From positions 1 to 64,000 of the forward strand of contig CANOTJ010000006.1 of the NCBI GenBank assembly GCA_947570175.1: DNA of 64,000 nucleotides. The letters are read 5' to 3'. The first letter of the stretch is position 1, and each line of letters opens with the position of its first letter. Both the position numbers and the translations under genes were made by a program. This document shows, piece by piece, positions 1 to 9,241 of the stretch. Below the pieces are notes generated by a model. It ran no database searches and was not told where the DNA came from. It was given only the letters and a program-made list of their open reading frames with translations. The DNA is from an uncultured Mycoplasmatota bacterium. GTDB taxonomy: Bacteria > Bacillota_I > Bacilli_A > RF39 > UBA660.

Positions 1-38
1 TGAAGTTTTATATAATGATATTAAATTTGTACAAAATT

Positions 39-920
39 TTATGATTTCTTTTTTCCTGTATAAAATTTTGAACCAAATTGTTCACCAAATATATCTTGAT
101 AATCATCTTTGTTCCTATAAGATGAATTTATTTGATGTAATTCCTTAAGTATCGAATTGCGTAAAGTATTTAAGTCTGTAAGTCTATCTTCTAACTGTTT
201 TATCTCTTTTTGATTGATATGAATTTTATTTATAAGCTCCTGATATTTTTTTTGATATGTTAAAACCGCTTCCAGAAAAGGATCCAAACTAAATGCATTA
301 ATATCTGTTAATATTATCTTGACATTTTCCTCCATAGGTATCGTTCTTTCAAAAAATTCTTCATCCTTATTTTTTTCAATTAAGATTTTTATTTCATGAA
401 GATAATTTAGTACTATTTCTTCTTGTAATTCTAATTTAGTCAATTTTTCTGTTTTCTTTTTGGATGAAAATTTCTTCATTAATTTACTATTATACTTAAT
501 TTTCTCTTGAATATAATAATTTTTTGTTTCATTAATCAAATTTATTAAAGAATGTAACGTCGAAAGTTTAAAATCCACCTGTGTTCTTTTTAAGTCTAGA
601 ATATCAAATTTCAAAACATTACATTGATTGCGCACATTTGATCTTTCTTGATTAATTTTCTGTAGTCTTTTTTCTAACTCCTCTTGTTGTTTTTTTAAAT
701 CATTGTTTGATTCCCTAATTGTAGATTTTTCTGTTCTATTTTTCCTTTGTTCTTCTATATGATTATATGCTTCCATTATTCTTTGGGTTTGTTTGATTGC
801 TTGTTGCTCATTTTCTATATTGTTATCTGGATGCCATTTTTTTAGTAAATTCCTATATGCCATTTTTACTTCTTTATCGGTTGCATTTGGGGAGACTCCT
901 AATATTTCATAATCCTTCAT
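39..920 (-). CDS. J-domain (DnaJ-like) protein with coiled-coil tail
   Basis: A 293-residue protein. Residues 1-60 form a canonical J domain with the HPD tripeptide at residues 30-32 (context KKWHPDNN), the motif that stimulates the Hsp70 ATPase. The rest (about 65-290) is highly charged and helical, with heptad-like stretches at about 70-125 and 235-270 that suggest coiled coils. There is no Gly/Phe linker, zinc-finger domain or DnaJ C-terminal domain, so it is not DnaJ itself but a J-protein that would direct DnaK to a specific client or site. No signal peptide is seen, so it is probably cytoplasmic. It stands alone, and the start has an upstream AAAGGAG. The J-domain assignment is firm; the client is unknown. 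Confidence 0.85.
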   Translation of the reverse strand: MKDYEILGVSPNATDKEVKMAYRNLLKKWHPDNNIENEQQAIKQTQRIMEAYNHIEEQRKNRTEKSTIRESNNDLKKQQEELEKRLQKINQERSNVRNQCNVLKFDILDLKRTQVDFKLSTLHSLINLINETKNYYIQEKIKYNSKLMKKFSSKKKTEKLTKLELQEEIVLNYLHEIKILIEKNKDEEFFERTIPMEENVKIILTDINAFSLDPFLEAVLTYQKKYQELINKIHINQKEIKQLEDRLTDLNTLRNSILKELHQINSSYRNKDDYQDIFGEQFGSKFYTGKKKS

Positions 921-1072
921 GTGATACTCCTTTCATTTAATATGATGAGGAAGATACAACAGAAATTCAAAATAATTACAATGTTAACAAATATAGAAAT
1001 AAATACGATACTTATCGTTTGTTTAAACAGAGAATAGAGAGAGTCACATATTTTCTCTTTTCTCAACAAAAT

Positions 1073-1620
1073 TCATTCTATACATGAATCGTAGTATTCT
1101 TTTAAGCCTAAATATCGATTATTCCATGGTTCTATGTGATCAGTAAAACTATAGGTATAAATTAAGAATTGATTTTTATATTCTTCCGTATCTTCCCTTG
1201 TATACTCTTCTTTTAAATGCATTACTTTATCATAAAGAAATAGTGCTGGTCGGTTTTCATAATAAGTTGTATCGATTCGAAAATAGTCATATTTTTTTAA
1301 ACTACGACAGTATTCAATTGTATCTAACAAAATTTTTTTTCCATAACCTTTTGATCTACATTCAGGGATTACAGCAAACCAACCCATCCAAATGGAATCA
1401 AGATAATGATCCCATATATCCACTCCAGTAATTCCAATTAATGTTTCCTTATCATAAACTAAAAAGAAACAATTGTCGACAGATGGATTTTTGGCTTTAT
1501 CTTCTAAATCATCATAAGCAGGATCTTCTGGCCATATACTTTTTTGGATTTCAAACGCTGTATTTAGGTTTTCCTATTTAATATTTTATAAGATAAATTA
1601 AATTGTGATTTCATATTCAT
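1073..1620 (-). pseudogene. GNAT acetyltransferase, frameshifted near its N terminus
   Basis: The open C-terminal part (about 116 codons from a GTG at 1423) carries a GNAT motif A-like segment, VIPECRSKGYGKKIL, which binds acetyl-CoA. Reading further upstream on the minus strand, the same frame continues as family-like sequence (SIWPEDPAYDDLEDKA, then FFLVYDKETLIGITGVD) back to an in-frame TAG near 1577. An ATG at 1620 opens another frame (MNMKSQFNLSYKILNR) that would join it if one base were restored near 1575. The gene therefore looks broken by a single-base loss. Its substrate is unknown. A sequencing or assembly error is possible, because the rest of the frame is well kept. Confidence 0.7.
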
Positions 1621-1661
1621 ACTTATTTTAGAAGATATTTTTTAATCCTCCCATTTCAATT

Positions 1662-2246
1662 CTATCTTACTTTTCCTCTCTCCATTTCAGCTTTTACTTC
1701 CTCATAAATAGTTGATACACGGTTCATTACTTCGTTTCTTAAATCTTCTGGTACTGAAGCATTAAAATGAATTGTAAATGGTTTTTCTTCATTGTCTTCT
1801 GAAAATGTTACACTCATTAAGTTTCCAAGTTCTTCAGAAGTTAAATTTGAAACAGCTCCGTTTGAAAAACGAATAGATTCCCCTTTTTTGATTGTAATAC
1901 TGTCTTCCTGTTGTCTAGAACTGGATTGATCACCAAATATATCATCCAAAGCATCAGAAAATCCTAGCATTTTATTGCAACTGTCTAAAACTTTTCCCAT
2001 TTCCATTGCTTTTTCTAAATCACTTGTTGCATATATATCCTGATACATTTTAGCATACCTTTTTACAACTTCAATCGCCTTTGTTCCACCACTAAAACCA
2101 ATTGTATTAAAATCCTCTTCTTGGTAGTCTATTCCTTCTGCATCTAATATCAATTTGCAAAAATTTCTTGCAGATTTTTCTTCCCAATCAGGAATCCATC
2201 TGAAACGTAATGTCGACATAACAAAATCAATAATCTCATTTTTCAT
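1662..2246 (-). CDS. Hypothetical protein, 194 residues
   Basis: I do not recognise this family. The N-terminal half is helical, with motifs RWIPDWEEKSARNFCKLILDAEG and GFSGGTKAIEVVKRY. A Ser/Gln-rich linker (about residues 105-115) leads to a strand-rich C-terminal half containing KKGESIRFSNGAVSNLTSEE. No signal peptide, membrane segment or metal-binding motif is visible, so it is probably cytoplasmic. I chose the ATG at 2246, which sits eight bases after AGGAG, over the GTG at 2255 that abuts the ribosome binding site. It is a single-gene unit. Confidence 0.6.
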   Translation of the reverse strand: MKNEIIDFVMSTLRFRWIPDWEEKSARNFCKLILDAEGIDYQEEDFNTIGFSGGTKAIEVVKRYAKMYQDIYATSDLEKAMEMGKVLDSCNKMLGFSDALDDIFGDQSSSRQQEDSITIKKGESIRFSNGAVSNLTSEELGNLMSVTFSEDNEEKPFTIHFNASVPEDLRNEVMNRVSTIYEEVKAEMERGKVR

Positions 2247-2377
2247 AAAAATCACTCCTGTGTTTAGAATAACACATTTTAAAACATTTTACTAGCAATC
2301 ATGACATAACCGTGTCAAGTTTTTGTATTGTTACAATTCATATAATATCAATTATAATGATCCAGTATTAAAAATTT

Positions 2378-2406
2378 TTATTGTTTTCTCGACATTATGA
2401 TATAAT
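2378..2406 (+). promoter_or_regulatory. Probable sigma-A promoter for the P-loop gene
   Basis: TTATTG (about 2378) and a perfect TATAAT (2401-2406) are separated by 17 bases, just upstream of the coding start at 2428. The ribosome binding site is a weak GGAAG. Confidence 0.5.
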
Positions 2407-2427
2407 GCCATTATAGGAAGTGAAAAT

Positions 2428-3006
2428 ATGAATAAAAACTATTTTGAAAATTTATATGATGAATCTACCCCTTTAGTATTTTCTAATGGAACTAATGTTT
2501 ATAATGATTTAAAAAAAGAATATATTACTCATCAAAAAGGATTCTTTATATATGGTCCATCAGGGGTTGGAAAAACATATTTTGTAAATCATCAAAAAGA
2601 AAAAAATTGGATAGATGGAGATTTATTGTGGTATGCAGCCAAAGCCCTTCCAGACGGAGATTGGTGGAATTTATCAGGTGAAGAGATGGATACCATTGAA
2701 AGAAGAGCAGATATTATTACAGAGCAAGCTAAAAAACTAGGTTTTTGGATTATTGGTTCTTCCTCTGTTAATATGATACCAGATGCCATTGTAATACCTG
2801 ATTTTGAAACACATTTAAAATATATTAAGCATCGTGAAAAGAACCATTATGATGGCGGTATAAAAAGTGATGACCTTGAAAGAATTAAAAAAACTAGAAA
2901 ACGTTTTTCTAGATTCACAAAATACGGAGTTCCTGTTTTTACAAGTGTCGACGAAGCCGCTTGCTATCTTCAAAACCAATTGGATAATCAACACCATTCA
3001 CATTAG
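2428..3006 (+). CDS. Small P-loop NTPase/kinase-like protein
   Basis: A 192-residue protein with a clean Walker A motif, GPSGVGKT, at residues 43-50, after a strand (GFFIYG) as in P-loop kinases. The segment KNWIDGDLLWYAAKALPDGDWWN has the look of a substrate-binding region of the shikimate/adenylate/zeta-type kinase folds. A second Asp-ended strand (AIVIPDF) follows. The basic stretch KKTRKRFSRFTKYG could be an Arg-rich lid. No partner gene is adjacent on the same strand. Its 3' end overlaps the convergent gene ending at 2939 by 68 bases. The nucleotide-binding prediction is solid; the substrate is unknown. Confidence 0.65.
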   Translation: MNKNYFENLYDESTPLVFSNGTNVYNDLKKEYITHQKGFFIYGPSGVGKTYFVNHQKEKNWIDGDLLWYAAKALPDGDWWNLSGEEMDTIERRADIITEQAKKLGFWIIGSSSVNMIPDAIVIPDFETHLKYIKHREKNHYDGGIKSDDLERIKKTRKRFSRFTKYGVPVFTSVDEAACYLQNQLDNQHHSH

Positions 3007-3763
3007 AAATCATGTTATTAGAATTATCTATTTTTAATGATATTCCTCCACAATAATCAACAAAAACAGCCGCGCTTTTATCCAAATTAAAGATTTTTTG
3101 TTTTGCAAAAGGACTAATTAAATCATAGTGTGTTCCACACCAGACAATTAATTTACTGTGAGGAAACTTTAAATGAAAACCTTCAGCGTATCTTTGAATT
3201 GCTTGGACATAAAAAGTTCCTCTTTTAACAATTTCATCTGGTCCTTCTGCTCCTAATTGTTCCCTTATATCTTTATATTTATCTTCTTCAAAATCAATCC
3301 AAAATTGTAGATTCATTCCTACATTTTTTTCTTTTAAAAACTCTAAATAACCATCTTTTTGTGTTAACATTTTGGGTTCTGATAACTTTGTAGTTTGTTT
3401 TACTTTTCCTTGATAATTCAAACATTCATCTAAATTGAGAATATGACTCTTACTAATCCCATTGTTTAAAAGAAAAGATTCGGTCTCTTTCATAGCAATA
3501 TGAATGGTATCTACTGCCCTTTTTTGTTGCCCTTTATTCATGGTATTACTAGCAATAAATAAGAAATATGTGTTAGCTAAATCCTGTTTCTCTAAATCAC
3601 CTAAATAACCTAACACAATCTTTTTTTGATCTATTATTGACTCTTCTACTAAATTTCCTTTATCTCTATCATAATTACAATGCCTTTGTAAAATAATTTG
3701 TGTCTCATCGATATCTGCCATTGGATGAATAGCCGTTGTATCAATTGTTACTGTGTTTTCCAT
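2939..3763 (-). CDS. Histidine-phosphatase-like protein
   Basis: A 274-residue protein. Three segments together resemble the histidine phosphatase (phosphoglycerate mutase-like) fold: an early RH motif (IILQRHCNYD, R27-H28), a mid Arg in GQQKRAVDTI, and a late His in VWCGTHYDLISPF. In that family the first His becomes phosphorylated and the Arg and second His hold the phosphate. The family call is an inference from motif order and spacing. The N-terminal motif is RHC rather than the usual RHG. No signal peptide. The C-terminal codons overlap the convergent P-loop gene by 68 bases, so both stops lie inside the other gene. Confidence 0.5.
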   Translation of the reverse strand: MENTVTIDTTAIHPMADIDETQIILQRHCNYDRDKGNLVEESIIDQKKIVLGYLGDLEKQDLANTYFLFIASNTMNKGQQKRAVDTIHIAMKETESFLLNNGISKSHILNLDECLNYQGKVKQTTKLSEPKMLTQKDGYLEFLKEKNVGMNLQFWIDFEEDKYKDIREQLGAEGPDEIVKRGTFYVQAIQRYAEGFHLKFPHSKLIVWCGTHYDLISPFAKQKIFNLDKSAAVFVDYCGGISLKIDNSNNMISNVNGVDYPIGFEDSKRLRRHL

Positions 3764-4030
3764 AAAATCCCTCCTTATCTTATAACTAATTTTTTTAATT
3801 CTTTTTGTGGTTCTTTTTTAAAAGATAATATTTGATTTATTAAAAATCTGGATTTGTTAATTTTTAATACCATTTATTTTTCTTTTCTATATTGAATGAC
3901 AACATATTACACCGCTTCCCCTTTGAATTGTTCTTTATATTAACATAAAAAAGGTATTTTTGCAAATTATTAATGTTCTTAGTTTTCTCATATTAATTTT
4001 ACACTATACTATTAGGCATTCATATGGATT

Positions 4031-5722
4031 TTATTCTTTTGTTGATTTTTTACGTGAATATTGAATTTCATTTATCTTTACTTTCCCCTCGGCCATAGTT
4101 ATAATCTCATCTGCTATATTCACTATCTCTTTTTTATGGGTGATTACAATAATCGTATGATTTTTTCTTAATTTCTTTAATATATTGATAATAACCTTTA
4201 TTTTATCTTGATCTAATGATGATGTTGCTTCATCTAATATTAAAATTTTTGCTTCTTTCAACAAAGTTCTCGCTAGAGAAAGTAGCCTTTTTTGTCCACC
4301 CGATATATTATGGGAATTTTCATCTATTATTGTATCATAGCCTTTTGGTAGTCTTTTAATAATCTGATCTATTCCAATCAATTTACATATTTCTTCTTGT
4401 TTTTTGATATCTCTATTAACTAAATTAAAATTTTGCCTAATACTTAGATTGAATAGATGTGTATCTTGATTTAATACGGATATCTGCTTTAAATATGCCT
4501 TTTTATTTAAATTATTAATATCTTGATTATCAAGTAAGATTTCTCCTGTTTTTGGATAATATAATCGTAATATTAAATTAATAAGTGTTGTTTTCCCTGC
4601 TCCATTATCACCAATTATCGCTGTTATTTTTTTTGGATGAATAACAAAATTCAAATCTTTAAAAAACTGTTTGTTATCATAAGAAAAATATACTTTCTTG
4701 AATTCTATTTCTCCTACTATATTTTTTAATTTTCCTAATCTTTCTTTTTTTCCATTATTATATTCTAATATTTCTTTAACTCTATTTACTGAGATATTTT
4801 GCTCTTTAATAGCCTGACTAGCTGACATAATATTTTCACTGGAAGAGAATAAAGAGTCGAAATAGGAAATAATAATTAACATAATACCAATCTTCATTTG
4901 ATTGCTCGCTATTAGGTATACACATATAAAATAAATGATTGTTTTTACCATTATTAAAAAGCATTTTAAAATTGTTTGTTTATATCTTTCATACTTTTTT
5001 TTCTTATTATATATTCTTTTCCATGACTTATATATTATATAATACTTTTTATTTATTGAACTAGAAAAACCTAAAGTCTGGATATCTTTTAATCCTAATA
5101 AAGTCTGATTAATCAAACCAATTAGTTTATCATTTTCTTTTCTTTGCATCTTTGAATACTTTATAATCATATTATTTAGATAATTACATCTTTTTATATA
5201 AATGATATCCACTACTAGTATAAATAGGGCTAAGAGAATACTAATCTTACAAAAATAAAATATAACAATAAAACATTTGAATGTGTTTAAAATGATTGCT
5301 AAAACATCATTTGCCATTTCCCCAATATTGACAATATCTTTTGTCAAACTATTCAACATTTTGCCTGTTGAAATATTCTTTTTATATTCTTCATCAAAAC
5401 GATATATTTCTTTCACTATTTTTTTATAAATAGTTATATAATTATTTTGATAAAACCTTTGATATGTATATCTATTAAAATAGGAAAGTAGAAGATTGGT
5501 TGTTTTCAGAAAAAAATAAATGATAATACTAACTACTGTTGCTATAAATAATGAGTTCGTTAATGTCTCTGTTATTTTAGCAATAAATATAGGAATCAAT
5601 AATTCTATTATAATATTTAAAAAATATCCAATATAATAAGGAATTAGTTTTTTTTGGTCTTCTTTTATTAAGTCATAATTGTTTTTTATAATTTCTTTAT
5701 ATTCTATTATCATATACATCAC
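4031..5722 (-). CDS. ABC transporter, fused membrane and ATPase domains
   Basis: A 563-residue half-transporter of the exporter type. Residues about 20-310 hold some six hydrophobic membrane segments; the C-terminal part is the nucleotide-binding domain. It has Walker A IGDNGAGKTT (about 368-378), signature ISGGQKRLLSLA (about 470) and Walker B ILILDEATSS (about 500). It would work as a homodimer or with an unlinked partner to export a drug, peptide or lipid. It follows an AraC-type regulator on the same strand, with an intrinsic terminator between them, suggesting regulated expression. The start is uncertain: GTG and ATG codons occur within 10 bases and there is no strong ribosome binding site. 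The substrate is unknown. Confidence 0.85.
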   Translation of the reverse strand: MMYMIIEYKEIIKNNYDLIKEDQKKLIPYYIGYFLNIIIELLIPIFIAKITETLTNSLFIATVVSIIIYFFLKTTNLLLSYFNRYTYQRFYQNNYITIYKKIVKEIYRFDEEYKKNISTGKMLNSLTKDIVNIGEMANDVLAIILNTFKCFIVIFYFCKISILLALFILVVDIIYIKRCNYLNNMIIKYSKMQRKENDKLIGLINQTLLGLKDIQTLGFSSSINKKYYIIYKSWKRIYNKKKKYERYKQTILKCFLIMVKTIIYFICVYLIASNQMKIGIMLIIISYFDSLFSSSENIMSASQAIKEQNISVNRVKEILEYNNGKKERLGKLKNIVGEIEFKKVYFSYDNKQFFKDLNFVIHPKKITAIIGDNGAGKTTLINLILRLYYPKTGEILLDNQDINNLNKKAYLKQISVLNQDTHLFNLSIRQNFNLVNRDIKKQEEICKLIGIDQIIKRLPKGYDTIIDENSHNISGGQKRLLSLARTLLKEAKILILDEATSSLDQDKIKVIINILKKLRKNHTIIVITHKKEIVNIADEIITMAEGKVKINEIQYSRKKSTKE

Positions 5723-5735
5723 AAATAAATTATCT

Positions 5736-5786
5736 CAAAAAAAAGATTAAAAAACTTGATATTTTAAATCTTAAAAATATCAAGTA
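5736..5786 (-). terminator. Intrinsic terminator/attenuator between araC-like and ABC genes
   Basis: On the minus strand the stem ACTTGATATTTT pairs with AAAATATCAAGT around a short loop and runs into a T-rich stretch. The stem overlaps the stop codon of the regulator. Downstream is the ABC gene, so partial read-through would set the regulator:transporter ratio. Confidence 0.65.
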
Positions 5787-6565
5787 ATTGGTATTAATAT
5801 CTCTACATAATCATTATTATATATTTCAATTCTAGGCATATTTACCAATTTATAATTTAATGAATGGATATATTCTCTTAGTCCCTTATTTATATTATCA
5901 ATGATATCCAAAGCCTCAAAACTAGTGGTTTTGATGGCAAAATAATTACATTTCTTAATATTTATTTTTTTAGAATGATTAAACTTTTTTTCTAACATAC
6001 AATAATAAGTTAATTCTTCACTATTCTTGTCTAAAAAGCCATAACGTTTATGATTCATAAATTCGGGATATTTTAATTTTACTTCTTTCCAAAAATCGGG
6101 TATCTCTTTAGTTCTATTATTATAATCAATTTTTTTGGAAACAGAATATAAGTTCAATTCTTTATTCTTATATATTTTATAATTTACATTATAATTTTTT
6201 ATACTTTCCTTAAATTGAATTTTATTAAATAATTTTAATTCTTTATGATTCTTTTTTAAATCTCTAGGAGTAAGTCCTTCAAATTTTTTGAAGGCTCTAT
6301 TGTAACTTGATGGCGAATTATATAAATATTTATAGGAAACGCTTGTTATACTTTCCCCATTCAATATATCAGTAACTGAACAACTTAACCTGCGTAAGCG
6401 GATATATTCAGTAATACTTATTCCAGTTACACAACCAAACACATTTTTTAATACATTTTCATTTAGTCCTATAAGAGAGGCTAGTTCCTTGGTAGTGATT
6501 TGATCTAAGATATGCTCTTCAATATAGTCTGTTATTTTATTCAATTCATTATAAATATTATACAT
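5780..6565 (-). CDS. AraC-family regulator with C-terminal effector-binding domain
   Basis: A 261-residue protein. Residues 1-105 are an AraC/XylS DNA-binding domain with two helix-turn-helix units: ITTKELASLIGLNENVLKNVF, then the SYNRAFKKFEGLTPRDLKK segment typical of the second helix pair. Residues about 125-260 resemble the GyrI-like ligand-binding domain seen in Rob-type regulators, with strands ending in YVEILIPI. The DNA-binding-first order matches Rob/SoxS-like activators that sense small hydrophobic compounds. Located just upstream of, and co-oriented with, the ABC exporter, it is likely its regulator. The family call is strong; the ligand is unknown. Confidence 0.8.
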   Translation of the reverse strand: MYNIYNELNKITDYIEEHILDQITTKELASLIGLNENVLKNVFGCVTGISITEYIRLRRLSCSVTDILNGESITSVSYKYLYNSPSSYNRAFKKFEGLTPRDLKKNHKELKLFNKIQFKESIKNYNVNYKIYKNKELNLYSVSKKIDYNNRTKEIPDFWKEVKLKYPEFMNHKRYGFLDKNSEELTYYCMLEKKFNHSKKINIKKCNYFAIKTTSFEALDIIDNINKGLREYIHSLNYKLVNMPRIEIYNNDYVEILIPIT

Positions 6566-6914
6566 TTCTTCCTACTTTCTTTATATCATTTCATACTACT
6601 CAATACAAGACCGCCAAAAGGCTTTTAGATTCCATTTTGTATTCGCCAAGGCATAGTTTAATATATCTCAAATATTATAGGAATTATTTATATCGCACAA
6701 TTTTAGTTTATTGGGATGAATCTCTCTATTCTCTAGGATATAAAGATTCCAGTTATCCATTTTATTTGAATTCACATTATCACGATTACTATCTCATATC
6801 TACCATTTCATCATTCTTACAGATAAAAATTTTCTTTAAATATTTTAAAAGCGAAATGAAATATTTTTATAAGATAATAGAAGAAGAATCGTTACTTATA
6901 ATACTTAAACATTA
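6566..6914. other. Gene-poor gap with a doubtful Tyr-rich open frame
   Basis: No convincing gene. A plus-strand frame opens at a TTG (about 6637) and runs 93 codons, but it lacks a ribosome binding site and is dominated by Tyr, Ser and Ile. One stretch (NSHYHDYYLISTI) resembles the cupin motif of AraC-type sensor domains, so it could be a decayed fragment of a second regulator. This is weak. Confidence 0.3.
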
Positions 6915-7700
6915 TTAGCTTAAGTCAATAATATTCGGTTTGTGTGAACGACTTTTTACTAAACTTTTGATTGATTGTTGAGCAGACGTAAACACAACAT
7001 CATTATCATGGGAATAATCATATAGTTGATTAATAATTTTCACTTTATTTCTTTCGTCGAAAGCATTCCACCATATGTCATCTAATAATAATGGGCTATC
7101 TTGGTTATAGCAATAATCCATTATTTGTTTTAAGTTAGCCAAACGTTCTGTAGCACTAGTTAAAATTTTAAAGCTATTTAAATCCTGGTACAAGCAAAAC
7201 AAAGGTGAATTGCTTTCTTCGGCAATAAATTTTAAAAGATTTGTTTTTCCTCTGTTATTTGGCCCAAAAACTAAATTAAAATTATTAATCTCTATTTGTT
7301 CACCATTGTACATATAAATTGTTTGTCTTTGAGGAACATATAAATCCAGTTTTCTTGTAATCTGCAAAAATTGTTCATGATTAATAAAATCTTTGAATGC
7401 GTAATTAAAATTATTTTTTATTGTTTCCTCATCTATATCATAATTTCTACTTTCATCAATTAAAAAATATAACATTAAATTTACAGGATATGTCTTATTA
7501 GAGTTTGAGAAAAATTCATCCGCTAATAAGTTACTCTGGAAATCAACGAAATCGTTAAAAACCTTAAATATTACATCTGAATTCCAATTTCTGATATCAA
7601 TTATAAAGTATTTACGAAAATCATTTTCATTTATTTTTGTTGTTATTTCCTGATAAGGGATAGTTAACTTCTTATATTGAAATTCTTTTAAAATTGTCAT
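6915..7700 (-). CDS. AAA/SMC-like ATP-binding protein
   Basis: A 261-residue protein with Walker A FGPNNRGKTNLL (about residues 143-154) and Walker B SPLLLDDIWWN (about 197-207). The ABC/SMC-type order, with a short gap between motifs and FTSAQQS after Walker B, resembles small OLD/RecF-like ATPases. The first 140 residues form a separate helical domain (IRNWNSDVIFKVFNDFVDFQSNL). The ATG at 7700 follows AGGAGG at a good distance; the longer frame to 7736 lacks one. It lies at the edge of the accessory island beside repeat element 1. Such solitary ATPases are often found in defence or toxin-immunity loci, but no partner nuclease is adjacent. Function is unknown beyond ATP binding. Confidence 0.6.
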   Translation of the reverse strand: MTILKEFQYKKLTIPYQEITTKINENDFRKYFIIDIRNWNSDVIFKVFNDFVDFQSNLLADEFFSNSNKTYPVNLMLYFLIDESRNYDIDEETIKNNFNYAFKDFINHEQFLQITRKLDLYVPQRQTIYMYNGEQIEINNFNLVFGPNNRGKTNLLKFIAEESNSPLFCLYQDLNSFKILTSATERLANLKQIMDYCYNQDSPLLLDDIWWNAFDERNKVKIINQLYDYSHDNDVVFTSAQQSIKSLVKSRSHKPNIIDLS

Positions 7701-7748
7701 TCTAAGTTTCCTCCTAACAATCATATATTCTATCATGGATTTATATAT

Positions 7749-7840
7749 AATAGAGCTCTTATAAATTTAAAATTTTGAGTTCTCTATTAATCTGGTGCGT
7801 GAGTAAACCACGTTTGGAAATTCGTATTAAAGTTAATTTC
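7749..7840 (-). repeat. Structured repeat element, copy 1
   Basis: Read on the plus strand: hairpin A (AATAGAG about 7749-7755 with CTCTATT about 7782-7788), then the shared core TTAATCTGGTGCG (7787-7799), then hairpin B (CGTG 7798-7801 with CACG 7809-7812). The same architecture with different stem sequences occurs at 24.9 and 28.15 kb. On the minus strand it reads as a stem ending GC-ACCA, then GATTAATA, then a terminator-like hairpin. It lies between the ATPase and the small-protein array. Confidence 0.5.
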
Positions 7841-7881
7841 TAAACTAATTATAACATTTGCAATCTTTATAATCAATAAAA

Positions 7882-8259
7882 TTACAACAAGGTAATAGTA
7901 GAATCGATAGAAATATTTTCTTCTGCATTAATATAAAAATCTATTTTAAAACATGTTTCATCAATTCTTGTTATATCACAATCGTACTCACTATTTATAA
8001 TTGATATCCAACCTCTATCATCTTCATATAAAATATCACTGATATATTCTTTTACATTTGTTTTGATGTTTACTTTCATTTGTTTAAACATCTCGTCTGA
8101 AAATGTAAATTCTAGTCCTACGAATTTATCATTATCTATATTAAAAGTGATAAAAGGTGATATACCTTGTCTTCTTTTCCCATTATGTGATACAGAAAAT
8201 TCTCCCCATGATACTTTAATATTATAATTGTTATATTCATTATTGTTTATTATTATCAC
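7882..8259 (-). CDS. Small strand-rich protein (array member 4)
   Basis: A 125-residue protein predicted almost entirely as beta strands (NIKVSWGEFSVSH, FITFNIDNDKFVGLEFTF, FKIDFYIN). I do not recognise it. Its opening and central segments loosely resemble those of the protein encoded at 8774-9190 (a short N-terminal strand, then a FxxNIDN-type strand pair). The start is GTG with a strong AAGGAGG ten bases upstream. It is the last gene of a four-gene minus-strand array, 21 bases after its helical neighbour. No signal or membrane segment. A role as an immunity-type protein is speculation. Confidence 0.55.
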   Translation of the reverse strand: MIIINNNEYNNYNIKVSWGEFSVSHNGKRRQGISPFITFNIDNDKFVGLEFTFSDEMFKQMKVNIKTNVKEYISDILYEDDRGWISIINSEYDCDITRIDETCFKIDFYINAEENISIDSTITLL

Positions 8260-8280
8260 AGTTAATCTTCCTCCTTTATT

Positions 8281-8715
8281 TTAAAAATTGTTATTGTTTA
8301 AAAAGTCAGCTATTTTTTTATCATAAGCATTTTTTATATTTTTTGAAAAGTCATAAGAAAATTGATTTAAATATTCTAAAACTAAATTCAAATGTTTATC
8401 AAATTCTTCATCTTTATCAATATTCTTTAAATATTTTGAAACCAATTTATTTCCGTTTACTCTCTTTACATAAAAATTTAATAGATTTGTATTTCCTATA
8501 TTTTCTTTTCCAGCATTTACTATTGAAATTAAATATTCTCTGGAAGCCGATGGTCCGTTAATACCTTGATCAAACATAATAAGTACACAACCAATGAATA
8601 TTTTATCTGTTCCATCAGAAGGCAAAGTTTTTTTAGTAAACTCAATTAATTTAGTTATCGATTTTGTTTTTTGGTATTCTTCTGAAAATAATTTTAAAAA
8701 TTTATTGATTATCAT
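8281..8715 (-). CDS. Small all-helical protein (array member 3)
   Basis: A 144-residue, mostly helical acidic/basic protein (FLKLFSEEYQKTKSITKLIEFTKKTL, then several amphipathic helices ending KNAYDKKIADFL). Family not recognised. The ATG follows AAAGGAG. It sits between two strand-rich proteins, giving a helical/strand/helical/strand order that suggests two related gene pairs. Probably cytoplasmic. Confidence 0.55.
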   Translation of the reverse strand: MIINKFLKLFSEEYQKTKSITKLIEFTKKTLPSDGTDKIFIGCVLIMFDQGINGPSASREYLISIVNAGKENIGNTNLLNFYVKRVNGNKLVSKYLKNIDKDEEFDKHLNLVLEYLNQFSYDFSKNIKNAYDKKIADFLNNNNF

Positions 8716-8773
8716 TCTAGCTCTCCTTTAATTTTTTTATTTAGGTACATTAATAAAAATAACCAAGTATTGA

Positions 8774-9190
8774 TTAAAAAGTATCTTTCATTTTTCTAAA
8801 ATCTAACACTAAAAAACCATCATATTTTATTTTAATTAATTCATCATTCAATTCAAAAAAAGTTTCAATTTTATTATCTTTTAATTCTTTTATTTTAAGT
8901 ATTATATTGCTTTCAATTTCTGTATCTAAAAATTTTTCTGTATCAAATACTTCAAAAAATACATTGTTTTCAAAAGGAACCTCATTATAATTTTTATTCA
9001 AAAAGCAATTTATATTATTATCTTTTTCAAATCCTGCATCTAAATTTATATAACCCTTTTCTTTATTGTCAATATTAATAAATGTTAACTTAATATTGAT
9101 ATTATAGCCTTTAATTCCATTTTTTGTATATGTTCCAACAAATATTTTTTGTTCAAGAACCTCAATATTTTTATTGTCTATATACAACAT
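8774..9190 (-). CDS. Small strand-rich protein (array member 2)
   Basis: A 138-residue protein, predicted mainly beta (KIFVGTYTKNG, NINIKLTFINIDNKEKGYINLDAG, LIKIKYDGFLVLDF). Family not recognised. It is similar in size and strand pattern to the product of 7882-8259. The ATG follows AAAGGAGG. Fifty-one bases separate it from the preceding helical gene, so it is probably co-transcribed. No catalytic motif is evident. Confidence 0.55.
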   Translation of the reverse strand: MLYIDNKNIEVLEQKIFVGTYTKNGIKGYNINIKLTFINIDNKEKGYINLDAGFEKDNNINCFLNKNYNEVPFENNVFFEVFDTEKFLDTEIESNIILKIKELKDNKIETFFELNDELIKIKYDGFLVLDFRKMKDTF

Positions 9191-9241
9191 AGATATTACC
9201 TCCTTTTATATTTTTAACTTAGATATCATATAATATCATTA

